NCBI RefSeq assembly: GCF_018614615.1
Contig: NZ_JAGGOK010000027.1
Span: 1 to 64,000 of the forward strand
Origin: Streptomyces sp. ISL-100
GTDB taxonomy: Bacteria; Actinomycetota; Actinomycetes; Streptomycetales; Streptomycetaceae
DNA: 64,000 nucleotides
Reading direction: 5' to 3'
Made by a program: the position numbers and the translations under genes. Under the pieces are notes generated by a model, which ran no database searches, had not been told where the DNA came from, and worked only from the letters and a program-made list of their open reading frames with translations. This document shows positions 53,111 through 63,129 of the stretch, one piece after another. Positions within the stretch are counted from its first letter, which is position 1; each line of letters starts with the position of its first letter.

Positions 53111-55219
53111 TCAGGACTGATCACCCTGCGCGGTCATGACCGTGGCCCGGGCGATGAGCAGCGCCACGTCGTCGTGGTCTCCCGGCTGGCGCAGGGCGTG
53201 CAGCAGCAGGTCGCACGTCTCCTCCAGTGACCTCGGAGGGTCGGTGAGGTGGCTGAGGAGCGTGTCCAGACGTACATCGATGGCCCGGTCACGCGTCTCG
53301 ACCAGGCCATCGGTGTACAGGACCAGCCGGTCGCCCGGAGACAGGTCGAGCGTGGTGGTGTGGAAGGTGACTTCACCGACGCCGAGCGGGGCGCCGGTGG
53401 GCAGGTCCAGCAGTTCGGGGGGCCGGCCGGGGCGTAGCAGAACGGGCGGCAGGTGCCCGGCGTTGGAGATGAGGCACTGGGCCTGGTGCGGATCGTAGAC
53501 GGCGTAGATGCACGTGGTGATGGGCTGCCCCATGCGGTCGGTGATGCGGTCGAGGTGGTGCAGCACCTGGGCCGGCTCGAGGTCGAGTTCGGCCAGGGTG
53601 CGGGTGGCGGTGCGCAGTTGGCCCATCATGGCGGCGGCGCTGATGCCGCTGCCCATCACATCGCCGACGACGAGCGCGCTCTTGTCGCCCGTCAGCGGGA
53701 TGACGTCGAACCAGTCGCCGCCCACTTCGTCGGCCGCCTGCGCGGGCTGGTAGCGGCTGGCGATCTCCAGGCCCGGCTGGTCCGGTGGCTGCTGGGGCAG
53801 GAGGCTGCGCTGGAGGGTGAGGGCGGTGTTGCGTGCCTGGCGGTACCAGCGGGCGTTGTCGATGCACACCGCCGCCCGCGCCGCGAGTTCGCCGGCCAGG
53901 ACCTCGTCGTCGGCGGTGAAGGGTTCCGGGTTACGGGTGCGCTTGAGGTCGAGGGCACCCAGCACTTTGCCGCGCGCGATCAGCGGCACGGCCAGATAGG
54001 AGTGCAGTCCGGCGGTGGCCAGGAGCGCGGCGGCTTCGGGGCTGCGGGCGATGGACGGCAGGTCGTCGCCGCTCACGTGGGACACGCGGACCGGGCGGCC
54101 GGTGTTCACGCACTGGGTGACGAGCCGGTCGGCCTCGTACCGGGCGACGTCACCGGGTGGGTCGGCCGCTCGTACCGCCTCGTTGGGGTACGCGCTGGCC
54201 ACGGCGAGAGCACGGAAGACGGCGGGCCCCGAGGTCGCGGCGGAGCGGCCGTTCAGGACGCTGTCGAGTACGTCGACGGCCGCCACGTCGGCCAGTTGTG
54301 GCACCGACACATCCGCCAGCTCACGAGCGGTCACGTCGAGGTCGAGCGTGGTGCCGATGCGAATGGAGGCATCGGCCACGAGCGCGAGGCGCTGGCGGGC
54401 CTGGGCGGCCTCGATGGTGGCGCGCCGCCGCTCGGTGACGTCCACGACGGAGGTGGCTACCCCGAGCACCTTCCCGTTGGACGCCTCCAGCCGGTAGAAG
54501 GACACCGACCAGACGTCTTCACGGTCCGGGGCGGCCGGGGTACGCCCGACGGATTCCCGGTCGAGGATCGGCACGCCGGTGGCGAGAACCTCACGCATCG
54601 AGGCCTCGATGGACTCGGTGTCCAGGAAGGGCAGGGCCTCGTGGACTTTACGCCCGACATGTTCGGCAGCGGACAGCCCGTTGATGCGTTCGAGTGCTGG
54701 ATTGACAGTGACGTACCGCAGGTCGGTGTCCACGACCGCCAGGCCGATCGGGGACTGGGACACCAGTCGGGTGGACAGGGCGAGGTCGCGCTCCACGCTT
54801 CGCAGCGTGGCCTGGTCGGTGGCCAGGCCCAGGGCGTAGAGATCTTTCCGGTCGTCCTCCAGCCGCATGTTGCGGAACTCCACCAGCCGGGTGCTGCCGT
54901 CCCTGTGGCGCATGGGAAAGACTCCAGCCCAGCCGGACGCTCCCCCTCCTCCTGCCTTGCCGGCCATGACCTGCTCGAACAGTCCGTTCACCAGCTTCAG
55001 GTGCTGCTCCTCGACCAGCAGCCGGCCCGCGTACCGGCCGAGCGCCTCGTCGGCGGAGTAACCGAACAATTCCTCGGCCTGCGGGCTCCACAGCACGATC
55101 CGCCCCTCCGCGTCCAGCACCACGGCAGCGACGCTCAGCAGATCCAGCAGGCCCCCCGACGCTGACGAAGCACCCCCCGGCTGGTCAGGGTGGGCAGGGA
55201 CGGGTTCGGTTGCGCGCAT
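53111..55219 (-). CDS. SpoIIE-type phosphatase with PAS and GAF domains
   Basis: Signalling phosphatase of 702 residues. I start at the ATG at 55219 because AAGGAG lies six bases upstream; earlier in-frame ATG and GTG codons lack a site. Two PAS domains (VVLDAEGRIVLWSPQAEELF about 32-51; AVVDTDLRYVTVNPALERIN about 160-179) with a PAC-like segment VLGVATSVVDVTERRR are followed by a GAF domain (about 275-440) and the PP2C SpoIIE domain (VGGDWFDVIPLTGDKSALVV, VLYTDGLVETRD, DDVALLIAR). Unlike the 27903 protein it lacks a C-terminal ATPase. It ends seven bases from the convergent lectin gene. Confidence 0.92.
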   Translation of the reverse strand: MRATEPVPAHPDQPGGASSASGGLLDLLSVAAVVLDAEGRIVLWSPQAEELFGYSADEALGRYAGRLLVEEQHLKLVNGLFEQVMAGKAGGGGASGWAGVFPMRHRDGSTRLVEFRNMRLEDDRKDLYALGLATDQATLRSVERDLALSTRLVSQSPIGLAVVDTDLRYVTVNPALERINGLSAAEHVGRKVHEALPFLDTESIEASMREVLATGVPILDRESVGRTPAAPDREDVWSVSFYRLEASNGKVLGVATSVVDVTERRRATIEAAQARQRLALVADASIRIGTTLDLDVTARELADVSVPQLADVAAVDVLDSVLNGRSAATSGPAVFRALAVASAYPNEAVRAADPPGDVARYEADRLVTQCVNTGRPVRVSHVSGDDLPSIARSPEAAALLATAGLHSYLAVPLIARGKVLGALDLKRTRNPEPFTADDEVLAGELAARAAVCIDNARWYRQARNTALTLQRSLLPQQPPDQPGLEIASRYQPAQAADEVGGDWFDVIPLTGDKSALVVGDVMGSGISAAAMMGQLRTATRTLAELDLEPAQVLHHLDRITDRMGQPITTCIYAVYDPHQAQCLISNAGHLPPVLLRPGRPPELLDLPTGAPLGVGEVTFHTTTLDLSPGDRLVLYTDGLVETRDRAIDVRLDTLLSHLTDPPRSLEETCDLLLHALRQPGDHDDVALLIARATVMTAQGDQS

Positions 55220-55386
55220 CCCGGGCTCCTTCCGCCCGCCGCCGTTATCTCCCATCGTCTCTCTACCCACGATGGGCCCGCATCCCCTGCCCTACGCGAG
55301 GTTAGGGCACTTATTGCCGGTACATGACAGACCAGTGGCGACACCGCGTGATGATTGATGTGGGACGACTCGGAAGGGTGGCAGCC

Positions 55387-56346
55387 ATGCACGCAGCCGG
55401 CGCGAAGAGATCAGCCACAACCTCACTCGCCACGCTGGCGCTTTTCATCGTGACGGCGTGCTCAGGCGGGGGAGGAAGCGGAGTCGGCGGGCAGGGGACC
55501 ACTCCCCCGCCGGACGACCGGGTCTCGTCCAGTGCCCGCGTTCTGGCGGTGAAGATCGACAACGTCGCGCCGGCCCGGCCGCCGACGGGGCTGGACAGGG
55601 CGGACATCGTCTACGTGGAGCAGGTCGAGGCCGGCCTCAGCCGCATCCTCGCCATTTATTCGTCCGATGTGCCGTCCGTCGTCGGCCCGGTGCGCAGCGC
55701 CCGCGAGACGGACCTGGAGCTGCTGCGCCAGTTCGAGCGGCCCACGCTCGCCTACTCCGGCGCGCAGAGCAGGCTCACGCCGCTCATCGAGGCAGCGCCG
55801 CTGAACCCGTTGCCACCCTCGAAGGATCCGGACGCGTACTTCCGCAGCAATGACCGGCCGGCGCCGCACAACCTGTATCTGCGGCCCGGGAACATACCCC
55901 ACGCCGGCTCCGATACGAATGCCGCCGAGGGCATCGGGCTGCGCTTCGGACCGGCGCCCTCCGGTGGCAAACCCGTCAGCGAGCAGACGGTCCGCTATCC
56001 GGCTGCGCGCTTCGCCTTCACGTGGTCCGCAGACCAGAAGCGATGGCTGGTGGAGATGGACGGCGCACCTGCCCGCACGGCTGACGGGGGGCGGCTGGCC
56101 GCGGCCACGGTCGTCCTGCAGGAGGTCACCGTACGCCCGTCGCTCTTCAGGGACCGGTCCGGCAATACGTCACCGTTCACCGAGACCGTCGGCTCGGGAT
56201 CCGCGACCGTCCTGCGCGAAGGCAAGGCGTACGACGCCGAATGGGCAAGGGACACCGCCGAGTCCCGGACCGCGTTCACGACCCCGGGCGGCAAGCGCAT
56301 GACGTTCGCCGCGGGCCAGATATGGATCGTGTACGTCGCGCGCTGA
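55387..56346 (+). CDS. DUF3048 (YerB-like) lipoprotein
   Basis: Surface lipoprotein of 319 residues. The ATG at 55387 is preferred because GGAAGGGTGG precedes it and the signal peptide then follows directly; the open frame extends 21 codons upstream. The lipobox is IVTAC at about 22-26, followed by a Gly-rich linker. The DUF3048 core shows VLAVKIDNVAPARPPTGLDR, ADIVYVEQVEAGLSRILAIY and GPVRSARETDLELLRQFERP. The C-terminal part is VSEQTVRYPAARFAFTWSAD and ends MTFAAGQIWIVYVAR. The function is unknown; a cell-wall role is suspected for the family. Confidence 0.9.
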   Translation: MHAAGAKRSATTSLATLALFIVTACSGGGGSGVGGQGTTPPPDDRVSSSARVLAVKIDNVAPARPPTGLDRADIVYVEQVEAGLSRILAIYSSDVPSVVGPVRSARETDLELLRQFERPTLAYSGAQSRLTPLIEAAPLNPLPPSKDPDAYFRSNDRPAPHNLYLRPGNIPHAGSDTNAAEGIGLRFGPAPSGGKPVSEQTVRYPAARFAFTWSADQKRWLVEMDGAPARTADGGRLAAATVVLQEVTVRPSLFRDRSGNTSPFTETVGSGSATVLREGKAYDAEWARDTAESRTAFTTPGGKRMTFAAGQIWIVYVAR

Positions 56347-56366
56347 GCCCTCTTCACTGTCCGGTC

Positions 56367-56675
56367 TCAGACGCGTTCCGGCGCTCCGAGCAGTGCCGAC
56401 GCGGTCTCCAGGGGAGTCAGGACGGGAGGTTCGGCCGGCGTGGGTACGGCGCGGCAGGTGAAGCCGAGGCGGGTCAGCGCCCTGGTCACCTCACTGGCAC
56501 TGAAGTCGCGGCGGTCCTGGCCGGTGATCACTTCGCCCACCTGCTTGACGGGGTAGTGACGACGGCCGATGATCACGGACTCGCCGGTGACGGGTTCGGG
56601 CTTGATGCCCTTCATCGACTCCTGCACGTCGCTCTTGATCAGATCGAAGGGGAAACGGGCGATGACGCAGCGCAT
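56367..56675 (-). CDS. SCO5918-like conserved protein
   Basis: Protein of 102 residues: MRCVIARFPFDLIKSDVQES, then GIKPEPVTGESVIIGRRHYP, VKQVGEVITGQDRRDFSASE and VTRALTRLGFTCRA. This closely fits a conserved Streptomyces family named for SCO5918, which sits near a cold shock gene and, as I recall, a DEAD-box helicase. The function is unknown, though linkage suggests RNA metabolism in the cold. It lies downstream of cspA on the same strand beyond a strong terminator. Confidence 0.85.
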   Translation of the reverse strand: MRCVIARFPFDLIKSDVQESMKGIKPEPVTGESVIIGRRHYPVKQVGEVITGQDRRDFSASEVTRALTRLGFTCRAVPTPAEPPVLTPLETASALLGAPERV

Positions 56676-56836
56676 AATGCCTCAGCAAGGTTGAAGAGAG
56701 CCGGAAATGGTTGACGTCCTCACGGACGGCATGAAGGACGAACTGAGGCTTGTGCGGCACGGCGAGCCAAGAAAATACAAAATGAAGCAGGACCGCCGGT
56801 AATCGGCCACGGCAATACGTCCTCAAAAATGCAACG

Positions 56837-56872
56837 AGCTGGGGCCCGCACCCCAAGGTGCGGGCCCCAGCT
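56837..56872 (-). terminator. Terminator of the cold shock gene
   Basis: Perfect 16-base stem AGCTGGGGCCCGCACC (56837-56852) / GGTGCGGGCCCCAGCT (56857-56872) with the loop CCAA. On the minus strand it is followed by a short T-run (CATTTTTG), a classical intrinsic terminator 18 bases after the cspA stop. Confidence 0.92.
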
Positions 56873-56890
56873 ACGCCGTACGCTTCAGCG

Positions 56891-57094
56891 TCAGGCGGGA
56901 ACGATGTTCTCGGCCTGCGGGCCCTTCTGGCCCTGCGTGACGTCGAAGTTCACCTTCTGGCCCTCCTGCAGCTCGCGGAAGCCCTGGGCGGCGATGTTCG
57001 AGTAGTGAGCGAAGACGTCAGCGCCGCCGCCCTCCTGCTCGATGAAGCCGAAGCCCTTTTCCGCGTTGAACCACTTCACGGTGCCAGTAGCCAT
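56891..57094 (-). CDS. cspA: Cold shock protein
   Basis: RNA-binding beta-barrel of 67 residues, full family length. RNP1 is KGFGFIEQ and RNP2 is VFAHYSN; the start [18 protein letters not shown] is standard and AAGGAG lies upstream. It is an RNA chaperone, usually highly expressed. The long leader upstream (more than 150 bases) is typical of cold-regulated genes. Confidence 0.95.
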   Translation of the reverse strand: MATGTVKWFNAEKGFGFIEQEGGGADVFAHYSNIAAQGFRELQEGQKVNFDVTQGQKGPQAENIVPA

Positions 57095-57776
57095 GTCATA
57101 TCTCCTTCGGGGCAGTGCCCGGAACCGCACTGTGCGGACCCGGTGTCGCGCGATGATCGCCCCTCCGGAAAAAGCACCGGAAATATAAAAGTGCACCCGT
57201 CGACGCGAACGCCGACAAGAGCACTTGAAGTCTTTGGGAACCACAACTGCAACTGATATTCACCGTAGCACGACTTGGGCACGGGAGGGCGGCAAGTAAT
57301 ATCATTTCGCCCGGAATCCCTTAAACCCTCGTTGCATATCGCACTATTTTCTATGCTGGCGGCCACAGATATTCGCCGGGCACATGGAGGGGCCCCGGTG
57401 CGTCCGGCACCGGGGCCTTAGGGGTTCAACACCATCTATCGGCGCTTGGCGCCGACTCTTGTTCTTCCGCATGTCCGCCGGGGAGGCCGGAGATGCGGGG
57501 ATTTTGGATGCCTAACCGGGGACCACCTTCCAATCCGGGGTCTGCGGTACCTGAGGGACCTGGTTCCTCACTCAGGTGATCCTGATGGCGTCTGCTCCTC
57601 CCTTGCTGATCAATTCCGGTTCACTGCCCTTCATGCGGTGCCGTTGCACCGCTGGCGCGGTCGTCGCTGCCGCACTGAGCTGACTTTGTTGGCTACGTCA
57701 GAAACTCTAATCACCGAGAACCCGGATGTCTACCATCACCACGATAGATATTCGTGCGGCGAGCCCGCCGCCCGGC
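57095..57776. other. Long leader and intergenic region upstream of cspA
   Basis: 682 bases without a supported gene. It includes a perfect stem GGCCCCGGTG (57391-57400) / CACCGGGGCC (57408-57417), probably a terminator or leader hairpin, and ACCTGAG (57549-57555) / CTCAGGT (57571-57577). A TACGGT box on the minus strand near 57260 may be the cspA promoter. The region 57440-57720 is less GC-biased and could hold a decayed gene, but no family is readable. Confidence 0.4.
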
Positions 57777-59417
57777 TCACGGCAAGGACGACAGCTCCTC
57801 GTCGCGGCCGGAGGCGTACGCCCAGATCATGTGGCGTACGTGCGGCTTGGAGCCGGGACGGATCAGCGCCATGGCCCGGGCCTCCAGCTCCTGGTCCCAC
57901 TTGTTCCCGCGCTCCATGATCAGGCGCAGATGCTCCCGCTCCGAGCCGACGGTGAACGTCTCCAGGAAGAGCGTCGGATCCGCCATGTCCTCGAAAAGCC
58001 CCCACATGGACGCGCCCGTACGCCGACGCGACTTGCCCACCGGGCGCATCGCCTCGATGAACGCCTCGGCATTCTCCGGGTCCACCCGCCACTCGACGGT
58101 GACCAGAACCGGCCCCGCGTCCCGTCCCGGCATCGCGACGTCGGGTACATCGGCCCAGACCTGTGCCGGGCGCACGTCGACCGGCTCGGACGGCATGGGA
58201 AGCGGCCGCATGCTCACCAGCGTGGTCACCAGCAGGCCGATGCCCGACACCACGAACGCGGTGCCCACGCCGAGCCAGTCGGCGGCCATGCCCCACCCCA
58301 CACCGCCGATCGCCTGGCCGCCCATGAAGACCAACTGGTAGTAGGCGAGACCGCGGGTCCGCGCCCACGCGGGCAACAGCACCTGAGCGGAGGCGGAGAG
58401 CGTCGACAGGACCGCCACCCACGCCAGGCCGGACACGATCAAAGCGGCGGCGACGCCGAGCGCGTACGGCACCAGGCCGATCGCCGCCATCGTCGCCGCG
58501 TAGACCACCATGGCGCCCGTCACCAGCGTGTTCGTCTTCACGTGCGGCCGGATCGACGGAAGCAGCAGCGCCCCCAGGACAGCCCCCAGGCCCACGCTGG
58601 CGAGCAACAGCCCGTAGCCGCCGGCGTCGAGACCGAGTGGCCCCCTGGCAATCGTCGGGAGCAGAGCCCACAGACCTCCGGCGAAGATCATGAAGAGTCC
58701 CGAGCGGCCGATGACCGCCCCGAACAGTGGCGCGCTGCGGACGTACCGGGCACCCGCCCGGATGGCGTCACGGATGTGCTCCGAGCCGAGCGGCCTGTGG
58801 GTCGCCGGGCGCTTCCAGGTGTACAGCACCACGAGAACGCCGAGGAAGGACAGCGCGTTGAGGGCGAACGTGGCCTCGGGTCCCGTGGCGGCGATCATCG
58901 CGCCGCCGAGAGCGGGACCCGCGGCCCGCGCCACATTGCCGTTCGCACTGTTGAGCAGGGCGGCCTGCGGGATCTCCTCACGGCTGACCAGCTCGGGCTG
59001 AATGGCCTGGAAGGAGGAGATACAGAACGCCTCACCCACCCCCATCAGCGCGGTCAGCCCGAGGAGCAGCCCCTGAGTCGCCGCACCGGCAGCCGTCACG
59101 CCGGCCAGCCCCGCCGCGCCGAGGAACATCAGAAGCTGCCCGCCGAGCAGCAACCGTCGTTGATCGAGGATGTCCCCCAGCGCCCCGGCGGGCACCACCA
59201 GCACGAAGACCGGCAATGTCGTGGCCGTCTGCACCAGGGCGACCTCGAAGGCGCCGCCGCCGAGGTCACCCATCAGCCACTGGGCTCCGACGGTCTGCAT
59301 CCAGGTGCCCAGGTTGGCCGCCAGTTGGGCGATCCACAGGGCTCGGAACACCGGTCGGCGCATGGGTGCCCACGCCGAGGGTTCCGGGCCCCAGTCCCCG
59401 GCAGGTGACTGCTTCAC
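57777..59417 (-). CDS. MFS exporter with C-terminal monooxygenase-like domain
   Basis: Membrane protein of 546 residues. The MFS part (about 1-415, around 11-12 helices; FRALWIAQLAANLGTWMQTV, LVVPAGALGDILDQRRLLLG) belongs to the EntS/transmembrane-secretion-effector group. After a linker comes a soluble domain of about 110 residues (VLVTVEWRVDPENAEAFIEA, RTGASMWGLFEDMADPTLFL, ETFTVGSEREHLRLIMERGN) like antibiotic-biosynthesis monooxygenases. This fusion is known in actinobacteria. The exported compound is unknown. It is monocistronic. Confidence 0.9.
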   Translation of the reverse strand: MKQSPAGDWGPEPSAWAPMRRPVFRALWIAQLAANLGTWMQTVGAQWLMGDLGGGAFEVALVQTATTLPVFVLVVPAGALGDILDQRRLLLGGQLLMFLGAAGLAGVTAAGAATQGLLLGLTALMGVGEAFCISSFQAIQPELVSREEIPQAALLNSANGNVARAAGPALGGAMIAATGPEATFALNALSFLGVLVVLYTWKRPATHRPLGSEHIRDAIRAGARYVRSAPLFGAVIGRSGLFMIFAGGLWALLPTIARGPLGLDAGGYGLLLASVGLGAVLGALLLPSIRPHVKTNTLVTGAMVVYAATMAAIGLVPYALGVAAALIVSGLAWVAVLSTLSASAQVLLPAWARTRGLAYYQLVFMGGQAIGGVGWGMAADWLGVGTAFVVSGIGLLVTTLVSMRPLPMPSEPVDVRPAQVWADVPDVAMPGRDAGPVLVTVEWRVDPENAEAFIEAMRPVGKSRRRTGASMWGLFEDMADPTLFLETFTVGSEREHLRLIMERGNKWDQELEARAMALIRPGSKPHVRHMIWAYASGRDEELSSLP

Positions 59418-59528
59418 CTGAACGCTCTCCTCATCATCGGAGTCATGGAGCTGTCCACGCCCTATTTGATAAGGGATGTTATTGCCCGATACGCCCCAGT
59501 TCGGTGCAGTTGCGTCCGCGCCGTCGCC

Positions 59529-60866
59529 TCACGCCTCCAGTTGCGGCTCGGCGGTCGCGGTCGTGGCCGGCGTGGGGATCCTGGTGCCGATGCTCCGGTA
59601 CCGGATGGGAAGGCCGGCCATCCGCTCGGGAGGCAGGCAGTTCTTGCCGTCGATGAGCAGGCGCGGCTCGGCGAGTCGCGAGGACAGCTGCTGCCAGTCC
59701 GCCTCGATGGCCTGTGGCCATTCGGTCAGCAGGACCACGGCGTGTGCGCCGGTGAGCGCGTCGGGCAGGTCCGCGACGGTATCCGCGGCCGGGAAGAGCC
59801 CGGCGACGGCCGCGGCGTCGGTGGCCGGATCCCAGACCCGTACACACGCTGCTTCGCCGAGAATCGCCGGGACGACGCTGCGGCTGGGAGCGGCCCGCAG
59901 ATCGTCGCTCCAGGGCTCGTAGCGCACGCCGAGCACGGCGATCGTCGCGTCACGCAGGGCAACGCCGAGTTCGGTGCGCAGAATCTGCAGGGCCAGGCCC
60001 GCCTGCGCGTCGTTGACAGCGATCGTCGCTTGCAGCAGGGGAGCCGGTATACCGACACTGCTCGCCCAGTGGGCCAGGGCGGCCGTGTCCTTCGGCAGGC
60101 AGGAGTCGCCGTAGCCCAGGCCGGGCTGGAGGAAGGCGTGTCCGATGCGGGGGTCGTAGCCGACGCCCTGCAGGACGCGGTCGACGTCGATGTCGGGCCC
60201 GCAGCACATCCGGGCGATCTCGTTCGAGAAGCTGATCTTCATGGCGAGGAAGGTGTTGCTCGCGTATTTGATCATCTCGGCGCTGGTGGGGGTTGTGGCC
60301 ACCCATGGACTGGCCACACCGGCGTACAGCTCACGCAGCGCCCGTAGGCTGTCGTCACTCCAGGTGCCGGCGACGACCCGGGCGGGGACGGCCCAGTCCT
60401 CCAGGGCACTGCCCTGATTGAGGAACTCCGGGTTGTACGCGTAACGCTCGCGCAGCCAGGGGCGCGCGTCGGCCAGTCTGCTGCTGGTGCCGGGCGGCAC
60501 GGTGGACTTGAGCACCACCTGGGGTACGGGCAGCAGATTCCCGACCTCGTCCAGCACAGCGCTCACCTGGGACAGGTCCGCGGCCCCGTCAGGTCCGGGC
60601 GGCGTACCCACGGTGATCAGCACGATGTCGAAGGGCGTCCGCCGATGGCTCTCCGCCAGCCCGCCGACGAACCGCAGCCTCCCGGTGGCCAGCGCGGCAG
60701 CCAGTTGCTGGGGCAGGCCGGGCTCGAAAACCGGCGCCTGGCCGGCGTTCAGCATGCGCAGCCGGCCCGGGTCCTGCTCGACGCCGGTGACGCTGTGCCC
60801 CTGCAGGGCCAGCGCGACGGCACCCGTCAGTCCGACGTAACCCTGTCCGACGACTGCTACTCGCAT
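59529..60866 (-). CDS. UDP-glucose/GDP-mannose 6-dehydrogenase family enzyme
   Basis: NAD-dependent four-electron dehydrogenase of 445 residues; ATG at 60866 with GGAGGT upstream. The N-terminal Rossmann motif is VAVVGQGYVGLTGAVALALQ. The substrate loop PEFLNQGSALEDW precedes the central helix with IKYASNTFLAMKISFSNEIA. The catalytic Cys is in GYGDSCLPKDTAALA at about 255-269. The C-terminal NAD/sugar domain ends DGKNCLPPERMAGLPIRYRS. It would make UDP-glucuronate or a similar uronate for cell-surface polysaccharide, but no polysaccharide genes are adjacent. Confidence 0.92.
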   Translation of the reverse strand: MRVAVVGQGYVGLTGAVALALQGHSVTGVEQDPGRLRMLNAGQAPVFEPGLPQQLAAALATGRLRFVGGLAESHRRTPFDIVLITVGTPPGPDGAADLSQVSAVLDEVGNLLPVPQVVLKSTVPPGTSSRLADARPWLRERYAYNPEFLNQGSALEDWAVPARVVAGTWSDDSLRALRELYAGVASPWVATTPTSAEMIKYASNTFLAMKISFSNEIARMCCGPDIDVDRVLQGVGYDPRIGHAFLQPGLGYGDSCLPKDTAALAHWASSVGIPAPLLQATIAVNDAQAGLALQILRTELGVALRDATIAVLGVRYEPWSDDLRAAPSRSVVPAILGEAACVRVWDPATDAAAVAGLFPAADTVADLPDALTGAHAVVLLTEWPQAIEADWQQLSSRLAEPRLLIDGKNCLPPERMAGLPIRYRSIGTRIPTPATTATAEPQLEA

Positions 60867-61278
60867 CACCAACCACCTCCTCTTCGCGGCAGTGCACCGA
60901 CAGCCCTGGCTGGCGCCCGGCGGCGCTCGTCAGGAAGAGGGCTGGGAAAACACCTCGAAGCCCTGTGGAATTCGCCCGCGTCTCGCGTGGCAGGAAGCAA
61001 CTCGGCAGACAAGTGCTGACGTCTGCTTCCCTCATAGCACCCCAACAGAGCCGTGATCGCATCCGGTGCGAGTCGCCCGCTGTTGTGCCGGTCAGGCGGC
61101 CGGGATGCGTGCGGCCCGTCGTCGTACCCAGCCGAGCAGCAGGCGCCGTTGGGTGCGCGGCGGCGCGGCGCACAGCACGCCCACCGGCGCCCAGAGCGCC
61201 GGCAGCGGCAGGACACCGCCGCCTACGTCATGCGCTGCCACTCGCCTCGGGCTACTGACGCGGGGGCAAGATAGGGAC
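60867..61278. other. Divergent intergenic region
   Basis: 412 bases between divergent starts. A possible minus-strand frame of about 45-60 residues ending near 61092 (LPALWAPVGVLCAAPPRTQR) has a hydrophobic stretch but no ribosome site, so I do not call it. No clear operator or promoter was seen. Confidence 0.3.
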
Positions 61279-62049
61279 ATGGGTGAGTGCGTGGTCTCCG
61301 CCGAAGCGGAGCAGCACCTTCGGCTGCTGGTGCTGCGGGCCGCCTGGTTGAACCAGGCGTTCGTGCACTGGCGCTACCGGCCCGCCGACGTTCAGGCGCT
61401 GCTTCCCGGCGGACTGACGGCAGACACCTACGACGACTCGGCCTGGGTCACCCTCTCGCCGTTCGTGATGGCCGATGTACGCCCCGCAGGTGTGCCCCCT
61501 CCCGCCCCCGCGGCAGGCAGCTTCCTGGAGACGAATCTGCGGACGTACGTCCGAGGGCCCGGCGGGCGTCAGGCCCTGTGGTTTCTGACCATCGAGGTGT
61601 CCACCGCGGCCATGCTGGCCGCGAGGGCCATGGGTGCGCCGTACCACTCGGGCTCGCTGACGCTCCGGCGCGACGACAGCACGTACTTCTACGCCGGCAT
61701 GCGTCACGGTGGCGGAGCCTCGTACCGCCTGGCTGTACGACGCGGTGAACCCGTCACGGCGCCTTCGGAGCGCGACGTATGGCTCACTACCCGGTGGCAC
61801 GCCTTCACGCGCCGCGCCGGTCTGATCTGGGACACGCCGGTCGAGCACCGGCCGTGGCCCCTTCATACCGGCACGGTGGAGAACCTGGCGCAGTCGCTGA
61901 CCACGGCAGTCGGTCTGCCCGCACCCACCGGCGAACCCTTGGTGCACTTCTCACCAGGCGTGACGCCGGTACGCATCGGGGTTTCCCGTCCGCGCTGGCG
62001 CGAAGCCCGTATCGCCCACGACGTCACTGCGGTGCCCCCTGCATCGTGA
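61279..62049 (+). CDS. DUF2071 (YqjF-like) protein
   Basis: Protein of 256 residues from the ATG at 61279. The family pattern is clear: [76 protein letters not shown]. The fold resembles acetoacetate decarboxylase, but no catalytic residue is established for the group. Its end overlaps the convergent ligase gene by 26 bases. Confidence 0.85.
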   Translation: MGECVVSAEAEQHLRLLVLRAAWLNQAFVHWRYRPADVQALLPGGLTADTYDDSAWVTLSPFVMADVRPAGVPPPAPAAGSFLETNLRTYVRGPGGRQALWFLTIEVSTAAMLAARAMGAPYHSGSLTLRRDDSTYFYAGMRHGGGASYRLAVRRGEPVTAPSERDVWLTTRWHAFTRRAGLIWDTPVEHRPWPLHTGTVENLAQSLTTAVGLPAPTGEPLVHFSPGVTPVRIGVSRPRWREARIAHDVTAVPPAS

Positions 62050-63118
62050 CCAGATCGGTCAGCGCGCGCACGCCGCCCTCGGCCAGAGCACGGCGCTGCA
62101 GATCCGCGGAGGTGCCCTGCTGCAACAGCCGATGGACCAGGGAGGTCACCTCCCGTGCGTCTCCGGATTCCTCCAGAGCGGGTCCGATGTGGTCCATCAG
62201 CCGGCAGAGCACATCGCCCGCGCTGCGCAGTTTGCCGTCGGGGTCCACCAGCGAACCGCTGATGCCGTCACGTGCGGCATACCAGTTCGCGCCGTGCAGC
62301 AGTTCCGGCGCGCACACGGTCAGCGGCACGCCGGCCTTCTCGTCGCTGACGGCTGTCGCGACCAGAGCGCGCACGATCCCCGCGAACATGACGGCATCAT
62401 CAGCCCTGAGCTGCACGTCCATGCACCGCACCTCGACCGTGGGGTACTTGTCCGAGAGCCGGGCCTGCCAGTAGATCTGACCGGGGTCGCTGATGATCCC
62501 GGCCGCCAGTAGCCCCTGGACCCGCCGCTCATGGTCGGCCAGATCGGCGAAATGCGGCGGAGGCCCGCTGACCGGCCACCGGCCGAAGATCACGGTGCGC
62601 CAGCTGGAGAACCCGGTGTCGTGGCCGTCCCACAGTGGCGAGTTCGCCGACATGGCCACCAGCACGGGCAGCCACACCCTGATCCGGTTCAGGACAGCGA
62701 CGCCCATCTCCGGATCGGACACGGCAGCGTGTACGTGCATGCCGTTGACCAGCTGCTCCGCGACGAGTTGCGGAGCCTGGGCCTGTATGGCGAGATAGCG
62801 CGGGTGCCTGGTCACCGGAACCGGCGCCACCTCTCGGAACGGCGCCGTCGCACAGGTGGCGAGCCGGCATCCGAACTCTTCGGCCGCGGCGCCGACCGCG
62901 TGGCGCAGCCGCAGCAGATGACCGCCGACCTCCTCGAGCTCGCTGCAGATCGGCGTGGCGATCTCGACCTGTGCCTGCAGCAGCTCGCTCTGGACCTCCT
63001 GCCGGTCCACCACCGGCTCCAGAGCGGACGATCCGCGCACCTCTTCGGCCAGCGGCACCGGCAGGCCCGTATCCGGGTCGAGCAGGAAGTACTCCTCCTC
63101 GACCCCCACAGTGATCAC
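62024..63118 (-). CDS. YbdK-type carboxylate-amine ligase (glutamate-cysteine ligase 2 family)
   Basis: ATP-dependent ligase of 364 residues, GTG start. It opens with [20 protein letters not shown], the conserved glutamate cluster of the GCS2 family. [39 protein letters not shown] and [20 protein letters not shown] follow. It would join glutamate to an amine or cysteine; in actinobacteria such enzymes can serve ergothioneine or small dipeptide synthesis, but ergothioneine genes are not adjacent. It is followed by no partner on the same strand; upstream is a DUF4383 gene 11 bases away. Confidence 0.9.
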   Translation of the reverse strand: MITVGVEEEYFLLDPDTGLPVPLAEEVRGSSALEPVVDRQEVQSELLQAQVEIATPICSELEEVGGHLLRLRHAVGAAAEEFGCRLATCATAPFREVAPVPVTRHPRYLAIQAQAPQLVAEQLVNGMHVHAAVSDPEMGVAVLNRIRVWLPVLVAMSANSPLWDGHDTGFSSWRTVIFGRWPVSGPPPHFADLADHERRVQGLLAAGIISDPGQIYWQARLSDKYPTVEVRCMDVQLRADDAVMFAGIVRALVATAVSDEKAGVPLTVCAPELLHGANWYAARDGISGSLVDPDGKLRSAGDVLCRLMDHIGPALEESGDAREVTSLVHRLLQQGTSADLQRRALAEGGVRALTDLVTMQGAPQ

Positions 63119-63129
63119 GCCGGCCCCGG

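Noticed and set aside
61092..61280. Short minus-strand frame in the gap before the DUF2071 gene
   Set aside because: About 45-60 codons, no ribosome site and no recognisable fold, although it has a hydrophobic stretch.
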